64,000 bases of DNA from Pseudomonas viridiflava (lineage in GTDB: Bacteria; Pseudomonadota; Gammaproteobacteria; Pseudomonadales; Pseudomonadaceae). The notes below the pieces were generated by a model. The model saw only the letters and a program-made list of their open reading frames with translations. It was not told the DNA's origin and did no database searches. A program made the translations under genes and the position numbers. Where the stretch lies: the NCBI RefSeq assembly GCF_900589395.1, contig NZ_UUIS01000096.1:186001-250000 (forward strand), given 5' to 3'. Below are positions 50,425 through 59,732 of the stretch, in pieces (within the stretch, counting starts at the first letter, position 1; each line of letters begins with the position of its first letter).

Positions 50425-52866
50425 TCAGAACAGGTCGATCGGTGCCGATTCATCGGCCGGCAACGGACTGCCCGGCACGCTGCCGCCCAGTTCATTGACG
50501 CTCGGCGGCGTGTCTTCGCTCTTGAACAGCTCGAAGAACGCATTGGGCGTGCTCGGGCTGGCGGCGCGACCGCTGATCGGGTCGACCCGCAGGCTGAGGA
50601 TGCCTGGCGGCTCGGGCTGCTGGTGCGGCGGCTTGTCCTTGAGCGCGGCGCTCATGTAGTCCATCCAGATCGGCAGCGACACCGTGCCGCCGAACTCGTG
50701 GCGACCCAGGCTTTCAGGCTGGTCGAAGCCGCTCCACACCGTGGTTACGTAGTCGGCGTTGTAGCCGGAGAACCAGGCGTCCTTGGATTCGTTGGTGGTC
50801 CCGGTCTTGCCGGCGATGTCCGGGCGCTTCATTGACAGCGCACGGCGGGCGGTGCCGCGCTTGATCACGTCCTGCAGCATGCTGTTGAGGATGTACGTGG
50901 TGCGGCTGTCGACGATCCGCTCGGCCACCGCCGGTGCCTGCGGCATGCCGCTGGCTGCCGGGCTGGCCGTGCCCGGCGTCGGGGTGTCGTGCACCGCGAA
51001 AGTGGCCGTGTCGGGGGCCGTCTTGACCTCGTTGACCGGAACGGTCGGCGGGTTGGCGGTAAACAGGTTCTGGTTGTCGCGGTTCTCGATGCTCTGGATC
51101 AGGTACGGGCTGACCTTGTAGCCGGCGTTGGCGAAGGTGCCCCAGCCGGTGGCGATCTCCATCGGGGTCAGGGTCGCGGTGCCCAGGGCCAGCGACAGGT
51201 TGCGCGGCAGGTCCTGCTTGGCAAAGCCGAAGCGGGTGATGTAGTCGATGGAGGTGTCGATGCCCAGTTGCTGCAACAGGCGGATCGACACCAGGTTGCG
51301 CGACTTGTACAGCGCTTCGCGCAGGCGGATCGGACCCAGGAAGGTGCCGTTGTCGTTCTTCGGGCGCCAGACCTTGTCGACGTATTCGTCGACGAACACG
51401 ATCGGTGCATCGTTCACCAGGCTGGAGGCGGTATAGCCGTTATCCAGCGCGGCGCTGTACAGGAACGGCTTGAAGCTTGACCCTGGTTGACGCTTGGCCT
51501 GCATGGCGCGGTTGTAGTTGCTCTGCTCGAACGAGAAGCCACCGACCAGCGCGCGGATGGCCCCGTTGCGCGGATCAAGCGAAACCAGGGCACTCTGCGC
51601 GGCAGGCACCTGGGTAAACTTCAAGGTGCCGTCTTCGTTGCGCCACACACGGATCAGGTCGCCGACGTGGGCGACATCGCCCGGCTGGCGTGGAGAGGCG
51701 CCCATGCTGTTGGTGTTCTGGTAAGGGCGGGCCCACTTCATGGTCGCCCAGTCGACGGTCTCTTCCTTTTCGCCGTTGCGGGTCAGTACGCGCAGGCCGG
51801 TCTTGTCGACCTGGGTCACGATGGCCGGCTCCAGGCCGTTGATCGGGCGCTGCTTGCTGAGTTCCTGGACCCAGGCGGCGCGGGTCACGCCCGGGAAGCG
51901 GCTTTCCGGGCCGCGGTAGCCGTGGCGCTGGTCATAGTCGATCAGGCCTTGGCGCACGGCATTGTTGGCGTGTTCCTGCAGGTCGCTGGGGACGGTCGTG
52001 GTGACGCGGAAGCCTTCGGTGTAAGCCTCGCTGCCATAGCGGCCGACCATTTCGGCGCGTGCCATTTCTGCAATGTAAGGGGCATACACTTCCGGGCTCT
52101 GGACGTGATAGCTGGCGTTCATCGGCTCGACGATCGCGGCCTGGTAGGCGGCCTGGTTGATCTTGCCCAAGTGGAACATGCGCCCCAGGATCCAGTCGCG
52201 GCGCTCCTTGGCGCGCACCGGATTGGCCAGCGGGTTGAAACGCGACGGTGCCTTGGGCAGGCCGGCGATAGTGGCCATCTGTGCAAGACTGACGTCACGG
52301 ATCGACTTGCCATAGTAGACTTGCGCGGCAGCCTCGATACCGTAGGCGCGGTTGCCCAGGTAAATCTTGTTGACGTACAGCTCCAGGATCTCGTCCTTGG
52401 TCAGTTGCCGTTCAATCTGCAGGGCCAGGAGGATTTCGGTGGTCTTGCGCGAGAAGCTGCGCTCGCTGGTCAGGAAGAAGTTTTTCGCGACCTGCATGGT
52501 GATGGTGCTGCCGCCGGACTGGATGTGCCCGCTCTTGACCAGTTCGCTGGCCGCGCGCATCAGGCCGGTAGGGTCGACGCCGTAGTGATTGGCGAAGTTG
52601 TCGTCCTCGGCCGCCAGCAGGGCGTTGATGAAGTCGGTGGGGATGTCGGCGAAGCGCACCGGGGTGCGGCGCATTTCACCGAACTCGGCGATCAGCTTGC
52701 CGTCGCTGCTGTAGACCCGCAGCGGAATCTGCAGCTGAATGCTGCGCAGCGCTTCTACCGAGGGCAGGTTGGGGCTCAGGTAGAGGAAGGCGCCGCTCAG
52801 GCCCAGGACAAGGGCACAGATCACCGCGACAATGGACCACCAGAAAAACTTCAGCAGGCGTATCAA
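50425..52866 (-). CDS. ponA: Penicillin-binding protein 1A
   Basis: 813 residues. Bifunctional class A enzyme that polymerises and crosslinks peptidoglycan. An N-terminal anchor (6-26, KFFWWSIVAVICALVLGLSG) is followed by the GT51 glycosyltransferase domain (AAEDDNFANHYGVDPTGLMR near 91, GGSTITMQVAKNFFLTSERS near 117). An OB-like/PC domain and the transpeptidase domain follow, with SSFKPFLY (Ser in PGSSFKP near 461), SRNLVS near 519 and KTGTTNESKDAW near 691. The ATG start is 205 bases from the divergent pilM. The ponA | pilMNOPQ arrangement is typical. Confidence 0.96.
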   Translation of the reverse strand: MIRLLKFFWWSIVAVICALVLGLSGAFLYLSPNLPSVEALRSIQLQIPLRVYSSDGKLIAEFGEMRRTPVRFADIPTDFINALLAAEDDNFANHYGVDPTGLMRAASELVKSGHIQSGGSTITMQVAKNFFLTSERSFSRKTTEILLALQIERQLTKDEILELYVNKIYLGNRAYGIEAAAQVYYGKSIRDVSLAQMATIAGLPKAPSRFNPLANPVRAKERRDWILGRMFHLGKINQAAYQAAIVEPMNASYHVQSPEVYAPYIAEMARAEMVGRYGSEAYTEGFRVTTTVPSDLQEHANNAVRQGLIDYDQRHGYRGPESRFPGVTRAAWVQELSKQRPINGLEPAIVTQVDKTGLRVLTRNGEKEETVDWATMKWARPYQNTNSMGASPRQPGDVAHVGDLIRVWRNEDGTLKFTQVPAAQSALVSLDPRNGAIRALVGGFSFEQSNYNRAMQAKRQPGSSFKPFLYSAALDNGYTASSLVNDAPIVFVDEYVDKVWRPKNDNGTFLGPIRLREALYKSRNLVSIRLLQQLGIDTSIDYITRFGFAKQDLPRNLSLALGTATLTPMEIATGWGTFANAGYKVSPYLIQSIENRDNQNLFTANPPTVPVNEVKTAPDTATFAVHDTPTPGTASPAASGMPQAPAVAERIVDSRTTYILNSMLQDVIKRGTARRALSMKRPDIAGKTGTTNESKDAWFSGYNADYVTTVWSGFDQPESLGRHEFGGTVSLPIWMDYMSAALKDKPPHQQPEPPGILSLRVDPISGRAASPSTPNAFFELFKSEDTPPSVNELGGSVPGSPLPADESAPIDLF

Positions 52867-53071
52867 GGCTTTTGGATTTCCAGAAAAAGAATGAATGAGG
52901 CGCCGGCTTCAACAATTGAATACAGGTGTAAGCCTTTGGTGTTTAAAAAAGCGCCGGGCATTATAAGCATTTTTCGTGTCCGGGCGGGATTTGCGCTACT
53001 GTCAAGGCGGTCGACAGCGCTGCTGGCCGCAAAACACTTCGTTAGTGACGCAAAGGCATAGGGATCAGGTT

Positions 53072-54136
53072 GTGTTCGAACTCTTCAGTAAGAAGGCCAA
53101 CGCCCTTCTAGGGATCGATATTAGCTCCACGTCGGTAAAACTCCTCGAATTGAGTCGTTCCGGAAACCGCTACAAGGTCGAGTCCTATGCGGTCGAGCCG
53201 CTGCCTGCCAATGCCGTGGTCGAAAAGAACATTGCCGAACTCGAAGGCGTCGGCCAGGCCCTGACCCGCGTGCTGGTCAAGGCCCGCACCTCGGTCAAGA
53301 GCGCGGCGGTGGCGGTCGCCGGCTCGGCGGTGATCACCAAGGTCATCGAGATGGACGCCGGCCTGTCGGACGACGACATGGAAAACCAGCTCAAGCTGGA
53401 GGCCGATCAGTACATTCCCTATCCACTCGAAGAGGTGGCCATCGACTTCGAGGTGCAAGGCTATTCGGCGCGCAACCCCGAGCGGGTCGATGTGCTGCTG
53501 GCCGCGTGCCGCAAGGAGAACGTCGAGGTGCGCGAGGCCGCCCTGGCCCTGGCCGGGCTGACGGCCCGGGTGGTCGATGTCGAGGCCTATGCGCTGGAGC
53601 GCTCGTTCGGGCTGCTGTCGGCACAACTGGGCAAGGGCCATGAAATGCTCACTGTCGCGGTGGTCGACATCGGCGCGACCATGACCACGCTGTCAGTGCT
53701 GCACCAGGGGCGCATCATCTATACCCGCGAGCAACTGTTCGGCGGCAAGCAACTGACCGAAGAAATCCAGCGGCGCTACGGATTGTCGGTGGGCGAGGCA
53801 GGTCTGGCCAAGAAGCAGGGCGGCCTGCCTGACGATTACATCAGCGAAGTCCTCGATCCCTTCAAGGACGCCCTGGTGCAGCAGGTGTCGCGCTCGTTGC
53901 AGTTTTTCTTTGCCGCCGGCCAGTACAACGCGGTGGACTACATCATGCTGGCCGGCGGCTCGGCCTCGATTGCAGGGCTTGAACACTTGATCCAGAAACG
54001 CCTGGGCATGCCGACCCTGGTGGCCAACCCCTTCGCCGACATGGCGCTCAGCGCCAAGGTCAACGCCGGGGCCCTGGCCAGCGACGCGCCGGCACTGATG
54101 ATTGCCTGTGGCCTGGCGCTGAGGAGTTTCGACTGA
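53072..54136 (+). CDS. pilM: Type IV pilus assembly ATPase-like protein PilM
   Basis: 354 residues, an actin/FtsA-like cytoplasmic protein that binds the N-terminal tail of PilN and couples the inner-membrane alignment complex. Motifs: GIDISSTSVKLLELSRSG near the N-terminus (phosphate 1), VVDIGATMTTLSVLHQGRII (phosphate 2) and MLAGGSASIAGLEHLIQKRL (adenosine). The start is GTG at 53072, after GGGATCAGG, giving the known N-terminus MFELFSKKANALLG; the longer open frame begins in the ponA-pilM gap. First gene of the pilMNOPQ operon. Confidence 0.96.
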   Translation: MFELFSKKANALLGIDISSTSVKLLELSRSGNRYKVESYAVEPLPANAVVEKNIAELEGVGQALTRVLVKARTSVKSAAVAVAGSAVITKVIEMDAGLSDDDMENQLKLEADQYIPYPLEEVAIDFEVQGYSARNPERVDVLLAACRKENVEVREAALALAGLTARVVDVEAYALERSFGLLSAQLGKGHEMLTVAVVDIGATMTTLSVLHQGRIIYTREQLFGGKQLTEEIQRRYGLSVGEAGLAKKQGGLPDDYISEVLDPFKDALVQQVSRSLQFFFAAGQYNAVDYIMLAGGSASIAGLEHLIQKRLGMPTLVANPFADMALSAKVNAGALASDAPALMIACGLALRSFD

Positions 54137-54696
54137 TGGCGCGGATCAACCTTCTTCCCTGGCGCGAGCAACAGCGCGAGGAGCGCAAGAAGCGCTTCCT
54201 GACGGCACTGGTCGGCGTACTGGTCGTGGCCGTGGGCATCGTCCTGCTGATCGACCAGGCCCTGAGCCAGGCCATCACCCGACAAACGGCGCGCAATACC
54301 TTCCTGCAGGGCGAACTGGTGCTGCTCGATGCGCGCATCAAGGAAATCAGCGAATTGAAGGCGCGGCGCAAGCAGTTGCTCGAACGCATGAAAATCATCC
54401 AGGACCTGCAGGGCAACCGGCCGATCATCGGCCGGGTCTTCGATCAACTGGTGCGTACGCTGCCCGAAGGCGTGTACTTCACCGACGTCAAGATGCTCGA
54501 CAACGTGATTGCCATCAACGGCATGGCCGAATCGAACAACCGGGTGTCGGACCTGATGCGCAACCTGGAAGCCTCCGACTGGCTGGAAGGGCCGATCCTC
54601 AACGAGGTCAAGGCCAGCCCCGCGCCTGACCAGACCAACGCCTTCCAGCTGACCGTACGCCAGACCCAGCCTGCCCTTGAGGGAGCCCGCCCATGA
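54136..54696 (+). CDS. pilN: Type IV pilus assembly protein PilN
   Basis: 186 residues. The N-terminal motif ARINLLPWREQQREERKKRF is the conserved PilM-binding peptide (INLLPWR). One transmembrane helix is at about residues 22-44 (FLTALVGVLVVAVGIVLLID), then a periplasmic coiled coil and a ferredoxin-like domain. It pairs with PilO in the inner-membrane alignment complex. The ATG shares one base with the pilM stop (TGATG). Confidence 0.96.
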   Translation: MARINLLPWREQQREERKKRFLTALVGVLVVAVGIVLLIDQALSQAITRQTARNTFLQGELVLLDARIKEISELKARRKQLLERMKIIQDLQGNRPIIGRVFDQLVRTLPEGVYFTDVKMLDNVIAINGMAESNNRVSDLMRNLEASDWLEGPILNEVKASPAPDQTNAFQLTVRQTQPALEGARP

Positions 54697-55313
54697 GTGC
54701 TTCGCAATGGCTGGAGAGTCTGCGCAAGGTCGACCTCGGCGAGCTGGACATGAACAACCTGGGCTCGTGGCCTGCCGCCGTCAAGGTCGTGGCCTGCGCC
54801 CTGTTGATGGTACTGGTGCTGGCGTTCGGCTACTTCTTCTATGTACAGGACATGGAGGCCCAGCTCGACGGTGCCCGCGCCAGTGAGGCCCTGCTCAAGG
54901 AGCAGTACACCAACAAGGCGTTCCAGGCCGCCAACCTCGAGCCCTACAAGAAGCAGATGGCCGAGATGGAAGACACCTTCGGCGCCCTGCTGCGGCAGTT
55001 GCCCAGCGACACCGAAGTGCCCGGCCTGCTTGAGGACATCACCCGCACCGGCCTGGGCAGCGGCCTTGAGTTCGAAGAAATCAAACTATTGCCCGAGGCC
55101 GCCCAGCAGTTTTACATCGAGCTGCCGATACAGATCACGGTGCAGGGCAGTTACCACGACCTGGCGACGTTCGTCAGTGGCGTGGCCAGCCTGCCGCGCA
55201 TCGTCACGCTGCACAATTTCGACATCAAGCCGGTCGACAAGAGTCCGGCGAAGCTGCGCATGAGCATCCTGGCCAAGACTTACCGCTACAACGATGAAGG
55301 GTTGAAGAAATGA
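54693..55313 (+). CDS. pilO: Type IV pilus inner membrane protein PilO
   Basis: 206 residues. A short cytoplasmic N-terminus precedes a transmembrane helix at about 27-50 (AVKVVACALLMVLVLAFGYF), followed by a coiled coil and a periplasmic ferredoxin-like fold (LPIQITVQGSYHDLATFVSG). It forms heterodimers with PilN and docks PilP. The start overlaps the pilN stop by 4 bases (ATGA). Confidence 0.95.
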   Translation: MSASQWLESLRKVDLGELDMNNLGSWPAAVKVVACALLMVLVLAFGYFFYVQDMEAQLDGARASEALLKEQYTNKAFQAANLEPYKKQMAEMEDTFGALLRQLPSDTEVPGLLEDITRTGLGSGLEFEEIKLLPEAAQQFYIELPIQITVQGSYHDLATFVSGVASLPRIVTLHNFDIKPVDKSPAKLRMSILAKTYRYNDEGLKK

Positions 55314-55837
55314 GCGCGGCGCGTCTGATGGGCGTCAGCCTGGTGATGCTGGGGCTGGCCGGTTGCGGGGGCAGTGACGATTTCAGCGACCTGAACACCT
55401 TTGTCGAACAGGCCCGTACACGGCCGACCGGCACCATCGAGCCGTTGCCCAAGTTCAGGCCCTATGAGGCGTTCACCTATAACGCCGCCGGCCTGCGCAG
55501 CCCGTTTCAACCGCCGGTCAGGATCGACCCGCTCAACCGCCAGAAAGGCTCGCGCCAGGTCCGGCCTGACGAAGCCCGGGTCAGGCAGTTCCTGGAGGGC
55601 TTCAATATCGAGTCGTTCGAGATGGTCGGTACCCTGGGCAACGGTTCGGGTACATTTGCGCTGTTGCGCGGGGCAGGCGGGGTTTATCGGGTCAAGGTAG
55701 GCGATTACCTGGGACGCAATCACGGCCGGATCGTGTCGGTCGGCGACCTGCAGGTCGATGTCATCGAAATAGTCCCCGATGGTGAGGGAGGCTGGCTGGA
55801 AAGGCCGCGTACGATCTCCCTCAATGAACGCTCATGA
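55310..55837 (+). CDS. pilP: Type IV pilus lipoprotein PilP
   Basis: 175 residues. The signal peptide has lipobox LAGC with Cys19 (MSAARLMGVSLVMLGLAGCG). A flexible region is followed by the beta-sandwich domain (SFEMVGTLGNGSGTFALLRG ... VKVGDYLGRNHGRIVSV) that contacts the N0 domain of the secretin PilQ. It bridges PilNO to the outer membrane. Overlaps pilO by 4 bases (ATGA). Confidence 0.95.
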   Translation: MSAARLMGVSLVMLGLAGCGGSDDFSDLNTFVEQARTRPTGTIEPLPKFRPYEAFTYNAAGLRSPFQPPVRIDPLNRQKGSRQVRPDEARVRQFLEGFNIESFEMVGTLGNGSGTFALLRGAGGVYRVKVGDYLGRNHGRIVSVGDLQVDVIEIVPDGEGGWLERPRTISLNERS

Positions 55838-57990
55838 AGTGGGCAAGGCCAAACATGCAAAACACCGCACAACGGAAATTGAACATGACCAGGATTCTCT
55901 CGATTATCGGCGCATCGCTATGGATGGCGATCATGGCGCCGGTGCTCCAGGCGGCCAATCTCAAGACCCTGGATGTCGCGACCCTGCCCGGTGATCGCAT
56001 CGAGTTGAAGCTGGCGTTCGATGCCCCGGTGCCTGCGCCGCGCGGCTACACCACCGAGCAACCGGCGCGTATTGCCCTTGACCTGCCTGGGGTGAGCAGC
56101 CAGCTGGCCGATCGCAGCCGCGACCTGGGGTCGGGCAATGCGCGCAGCGTCGTGGTGGTCCAGGCCCAGGACCGTACGCGGGTGATCATCAACCTGACCA
56201 CGCTGGCGCCCTACAGCTCCCGGGTCGAAGGCAACAACCTGTTCGTGGTGATCGGGCAGGGAGCCGCCGCTGCCCAGGCCTCGCAGCCGACCACCGCTCA
56301 GGGCGCGCCGCGGGTCGCCACGCCGGTGGCGGCACCGGCTGCCACGCCGCGCATCAACATACCGGCCGGGGTCAAGGCGGTGCGCAACATCGATTTCCAG
56401 CGCGGCGAGCTGGGCGAGGGCAACATTCTGATCGACCTGAGCAGCGCCAACATCGCGCCTGACATCCAGGAACAGGGCGGCAAGATCCGCGTCGAGTTTG
56501 CCAAGACCCAACTGCCCGAGCCGCTGCGCGTGCGCCTGGACGTCAAGGACTTTGCCACGCCGGTGCAATTCGTCAACGCCACCATCTCCGGTGACAAGGC
56601 CAGCATCAGCATCGAACCCTCCGGTGCCTACGATTATTCGGCCTACCAGACCGAAAACCGCCTGACCATCAGCGTGCGGCCCCTGACCAACTCCGACCTG
56701 GAGCGCCGCGCCGCCGACAAGCCGGTGTACACCGGCGAGAAGCTCTCGCTGAACTTCCAGGACATCGACGTGCGCTCGGTGCTGCAACTGATCGCCGACT
56801 TCACCAACCTCAATCTGGTGGCCAGTGACACCGTGCAGGGCGGCATCACCTTGCGCTTGCAGAACGTGCCCTGGGACCAGGCGCTGGACCTGGTGCTCAA
56901 GACCAAGGGCCTGGCCCAGCGCAAGATCGGCAACGTGCTGCTGGTCGCGCCAGCCGATGAGATCGCCGCCCGCGAGCGCCAGGAACTGGAGTCGCAAAAG
57001 CAGATCGCCGAACTGGCGCCCCTGCGGCGCGAGCTGCTACAGGTCAACTACGCCAAGGCGGCCGACATCGCCAAGCTGTTCCAGTCGGTGACCAGCGCCG
57101 AGGCCCAGACCGAAGAGCGCGGCTCGATCACCGTCGATGAGCGCACCAACAACATCATTGCCTACCAGACTCAGGACCGCCTGGACGAGCTGCGGCGCAT
57201 CGTCTCTCAGCTGGACATTCCGGTGCGCCAGGTGATGATCGAGGCGCGCATCGTCGAAGCCAACGTCGACTACGACAAGTCGCTGGGCGTGCGCTGGGGC
57301 GGCAGCCGGACCAGCGGCAGCGGCAAGTGGACCACCTACGGCCTGGACGACAACGGCGACGAGGCGGGCAATACCGGCGCCGACCTGACCCGCAATATAC
57401 CGTTCGTCGACCTGGGTGCGGCCGACGCGACCTCCGGCATCGGCCTGGGCTTTGTCACCAACAACGCCCTGATCGACCTTGAACTCAGCGCCATGGAAAA
57501 GACCGGCAACGGCGAGATCGTGTCCCAGCCCAAGGTCGTGACCTCCGACAAGGAGACCGCGAAAATCCTCAAGGGCACCGAGATTCCTTATCAGGAAGCC
57601 AGCTCCAGCGGCGCCACCAGCGTCAGTTTCAAGGAGGCCTCGCTGTCGCTTGAGGTGACCCCGCAGATCACCCCGGACAATCGCATCATCATGGAGGTCA
57701 AGGTCACCAAGGACGAACCCGACTACCTCAATGCCATCGCCGGCATCCCGCCGATCAAGAAAAACGAAGTCAACGCCAAGGTGCTGATTTCCGATGGCGA
57801 GACTATCGTTATCGGCGGCGTGTTTTCCAATACACAAAGTAAAGTTGTAGAAAAAGTGCCATTTCTTGGCGATGTACCGTATGTTGGCCGCCTTTTTCGG
57901 CGTGACGTGGTGTCCGAGGCCAAGTCCGAACTGCTGGTCTTCCTCACACCGCGCATCATGAACAACCAGGCGATTGCTGTGAGTCGTTGA
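55834..57990 (+). CDS. pilQ: Type IV pilus secretin PilQ
   Basis: Up to 718 residues. Outer-membrane secretin through which the pilus leaves the cell. Order: signal peptide ending VLQAANLK, two peptidoglycan-binding AMIN domains (about 45-290), the STN/N0 domain (LSLNFQDIDVRSVLQLIADF), an N1 domain, and the C-terminal secretin core with SQPKVVTSDKETAKILKGTE, VTPQITPDNRI and LLVFLTPRIM. The start is uncertain: the ATG at 55834 repeats the ATGA overlap of the other pil genes, while ATGs at 55855 and 55885 give a more normal signal peptide, and 55885 has GGAA upstream. A small unannotated difference, not a frameshift. Confidence 0.94.
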   Translation: MKWARPNMQNTAQRKLNMTRILSIIGASLWMAIMAPVLQAANLKTLDVATLPGDRIELKLAFDAPVPAPRGYTTEQPARIALDLPGVSSQLADRSRDLGSGNARSVVVVQAQDRTRVIINLTTLAPYSSRVEGNNLFVVIGQGAAAAQASQPTTAQGAPRVATPVAAPAATPRINIPAGVKAVRNIDFQRGELGEGNILIDLSSANIAPDIQEQGGKIRVEFAKTQLPEPLRVRLDVKDFATPVQFVNATISGDKASISIEPSGAYDYSAYQTENRLTISVRPLTNSDLERRAADKPVYTGEKLSLNFQDIDVRSVLQLIADFTNLNLVASDTVQGGITLRLQNVPWDQALDLVLKTKGLAQRKIGNVLLVAPADEIAARERQELESQKQIAELAPLRRELLQVNYAKAADIAKLFQSVTSAEAQTEERGSITVDERTNNIIAYQTQDRLDELRRIVSQLDIPVRQVMIEARIVEANVDYDKSLGVRWGGSRTSGSGKWTTYGLDDNGDEAGNTGADLTRNIPFVDLGAADATSGIGLGFVTNNALIDLELSAMEKTGNGEIVSQPKVVTSDKETAKILKGTEIPYQEASSSGATSVSFKEASLSLEVTPQITPDNRIIMEVKVTKDEPDYLNAIAGIPPIKKNEVNAKVLISDGETIVIGGVFSNTQSKVVEKVPFLGDVPYVGRLFRRDVVSEAKSELLVFLTPRIMNNQAIAVSR

Positions 57991-57994
57991 TTCT

Positions 57995-58513
57995 GTGCGA
58001 AATCTAATACTTGTGGGGCCGATGGGCGCGGGTAAGAGCACTATCGGACGTTTGCTGGCCAAAGAACTGCGGCTTCCTTTCAAGGATTCCGACAAAGAAA
58101 TCGAACAACGCACCGGTGCCAATATCCCGTGGATTTTCGACCGGGAAGGCGAGCCCGGCTTTCGTGATCGCGAGCAGGCGGTGATCGCCGAACTGTGCAC
58201 GTCAGACGGCCTGGTGCTGGCGACCGGCGGCGGTGCGGTCATGCGCGACGAAAACCGCAAGGCGCTGCATGAGGGCGGGCGTGTGGTATACCTGCACGCC
58301 TCGGTCGAGCAACAGGTCAGCCGCACGGCGCGCGATCGTAATCGCCCCTTGCTGCGCACGGCCAACCCGGCCAAGGTCCTGTCCGACCTGCTGGCCTTGC
58401 GCGACCCGCTTTATCGGGAAATTGCCGATGTGATCATCGAAACCGATGAACGGCCGCCACGAATGGTGGTGCTGGAGATCCTTGCCCGTCTGGCAGAGCT
58501 TCCTCCCCGTTAA
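57995..58513 (+). CDS. aroK: Shikimate kinase AroK
   Basis: 172 residues, a P-loop kinase that makes shikimate-3-phosphate. Walker A GPMGAGKST at residues 8-16, shikimate-binding DSDKEIEQRTGANIPWIFDR near 32-50 with the Arg, GGGAV near 79 and the lid RDRNRPLL near 116. The start is GTG at 57995, 4 bases after the pilQ stop, so translation is probably coupled to pilQ. Only weak ribosome binding is seen. Confidence 0.97.
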   Translation: MRNLILVGPMGAGKSTIGRLLAKELRLPFKDSDKEIEQRTGANIPWIFDREGEPGFRDREQAVIAELCTSDGLVLATGGGAVMRDENRKALHEGGRVVYLHASVEQQVSRTARDRNRPLLRTANPAKVLSDLLALRDPLYREIADVIIETDERPPRMVVLEILARLAELPPR

Positions 58514-58618
58514 AGCCAGGCGCAAAATGCGCTATTCTCGGCAACCTGCGAAACAGTGGCGGCGTGTGCAGTGCCCGGTGCACGCACTCCGTCCAAACGG
58601 CAATCAATGTGGGGACAC

Positions 58619-59722
58619 ATGCAGACACTTAAGGTCGAGCTTGGCGAGCGTAGTTATCCGATTCACATTGGCGAAGGCCTGCTGGACCGGCCTGAACTGC
58701 TGACGCCGCACATCGTCGGGCGCCAGGTGGCGATCGTGACCAACACGACGGTCGCCCCGCTTTACCTCGAACGCCTGACCCGGACCCTGGCCGGCTATAC
58801 CGTGCTGCCGATCGTGTTGCCCGACGGCGAGGCATTCAAGCACTGGGAAACCCTGCAGCTGATCTTCGACGGCCTGCTTGGCGCCCGGCATGACCGGCGC
58901 ACCACGGTGATTGCCCTGGGCGGCGGCGTGATAGGCGACATGGCCGGCTTTGCCGCGGCCTGTTACCAGCGCGGGGTGAACTTCATCCAGATCCCCACGA
59001 CCCTGTTGTCGCAGGTCGATTCCTCGGTCGGCGGCAAGACCGGCATCAATCACCCGTTGGGCAAGAACATGGTCGGCGCCTTCTACCAGCCCTCGGTGGT
59101 GCTGATCGATACCTGCTCGCTGGCCACGCTGCCGGCACGCGAGCTGTCGGCAGGCCTGGCCGAGGTGATCAAGTACGGCCTGATCTGCGACGAGCCGTTC
59201 CTGACCTGGCTGGAAGAGCACATCGAAGCGTTGCGCGACCTGGACCAGAGCGCCCTGACCGCCGCCATCGAGCGCTCCTGCGCCGCCAAGGCCCGCGTGG
59301 TGGGCGCCGATGAACGCGAGTCGGGCATTCGCGCCACACTGAACCTGGGCCATACCTTCGGCCACGCCATCGAAACCGAAATGGGCTATGGCGTCTGGCT
59401 GCATGGCGAGGCGGTGTCGGCCGGCATGGTCATGGCCCTGGAAATGTCTGCGCGTCTGGGCTGGATCACCGCTCAGGCCCGCGATCGCGGCATCCGCCTG
59501 TTGTTGCGCGCCGGCCTGCCGGTGGTGCCACCGGCGCAAATGACCGAAGCACAGTTCATGGAACATATGGCGGTCGACAAGAAAGTGATCGACGGTCGCC
59601 TGCGCCTGGTGCTGTTGCGCCAGCTGGGCGAAGCCGTCATTACCGACGACTATCCACGTGAAGTACTACAGGCCACCCTGGTTGCGGACTACAGCGCCCT
59701 GGTGGATCAGCTTAGAGGTTAA
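58619..59722 (+). CDS. aroB: 3-dehydroquinate synthase AroB
   Basis: 367 residues. NAD+-dependent enzyme that converts DAHP to 3-dehydroquinate, the second step of the shikimate pathway. Hallmarks: DGEAFKHWETLQ near 62, the glycine-rich GGGVIGDMAGFAAACYQRG near 98, QVDSSVGGKTGINHPLGKNM near 128 and the zinc ligands in NLGHTFGHAIE near 250 and LHGEAVSAGM. ATG at 58619 (MQTLKVELGERSY) after GTGGGGAC; the earlier open frame does not belong. Confidence 0.97.
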   Translation: MQTLKVELGERSYPIHIGEGLLDRPELLTPHIVGRQVAIVTNTTVAPLYLERLTRTLAGYTVLPIVLPDGEAFKHWETLQLIFDGLLGARHDRRTTVIALGGGVIGDMAGFAAACYQRGVNFIQIPTTLLSQVDSSVGGKTGINHPLGKNMVGAFYQPSVVLIDTCSLATLPARELSAGLAEVIKYGLICDEPFLTWLEEHIEALRDLDQSALTAAIERSCAAKARVVGADERESGIRATLNLGHTFGHAIETEMGYGVWLHGEAVSAGMVMALEMSARLGWITAQARDRGIRLLLRAGLPVVPPAQMTEAQFMEHMAVDKKVIDGRLRLVLLRQLGEAVITDDYPREVLQATLVADYSALVDQLRG

Positions 59723-59732
59723 TGGAAAGCCG

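Noticed and set aside
55834..55900. Possible frameshift or second small gene at the start of pilQ
   Set aside because: The frame is open throughout from 55834; the only issue is which of three in-frame ATGs is used.
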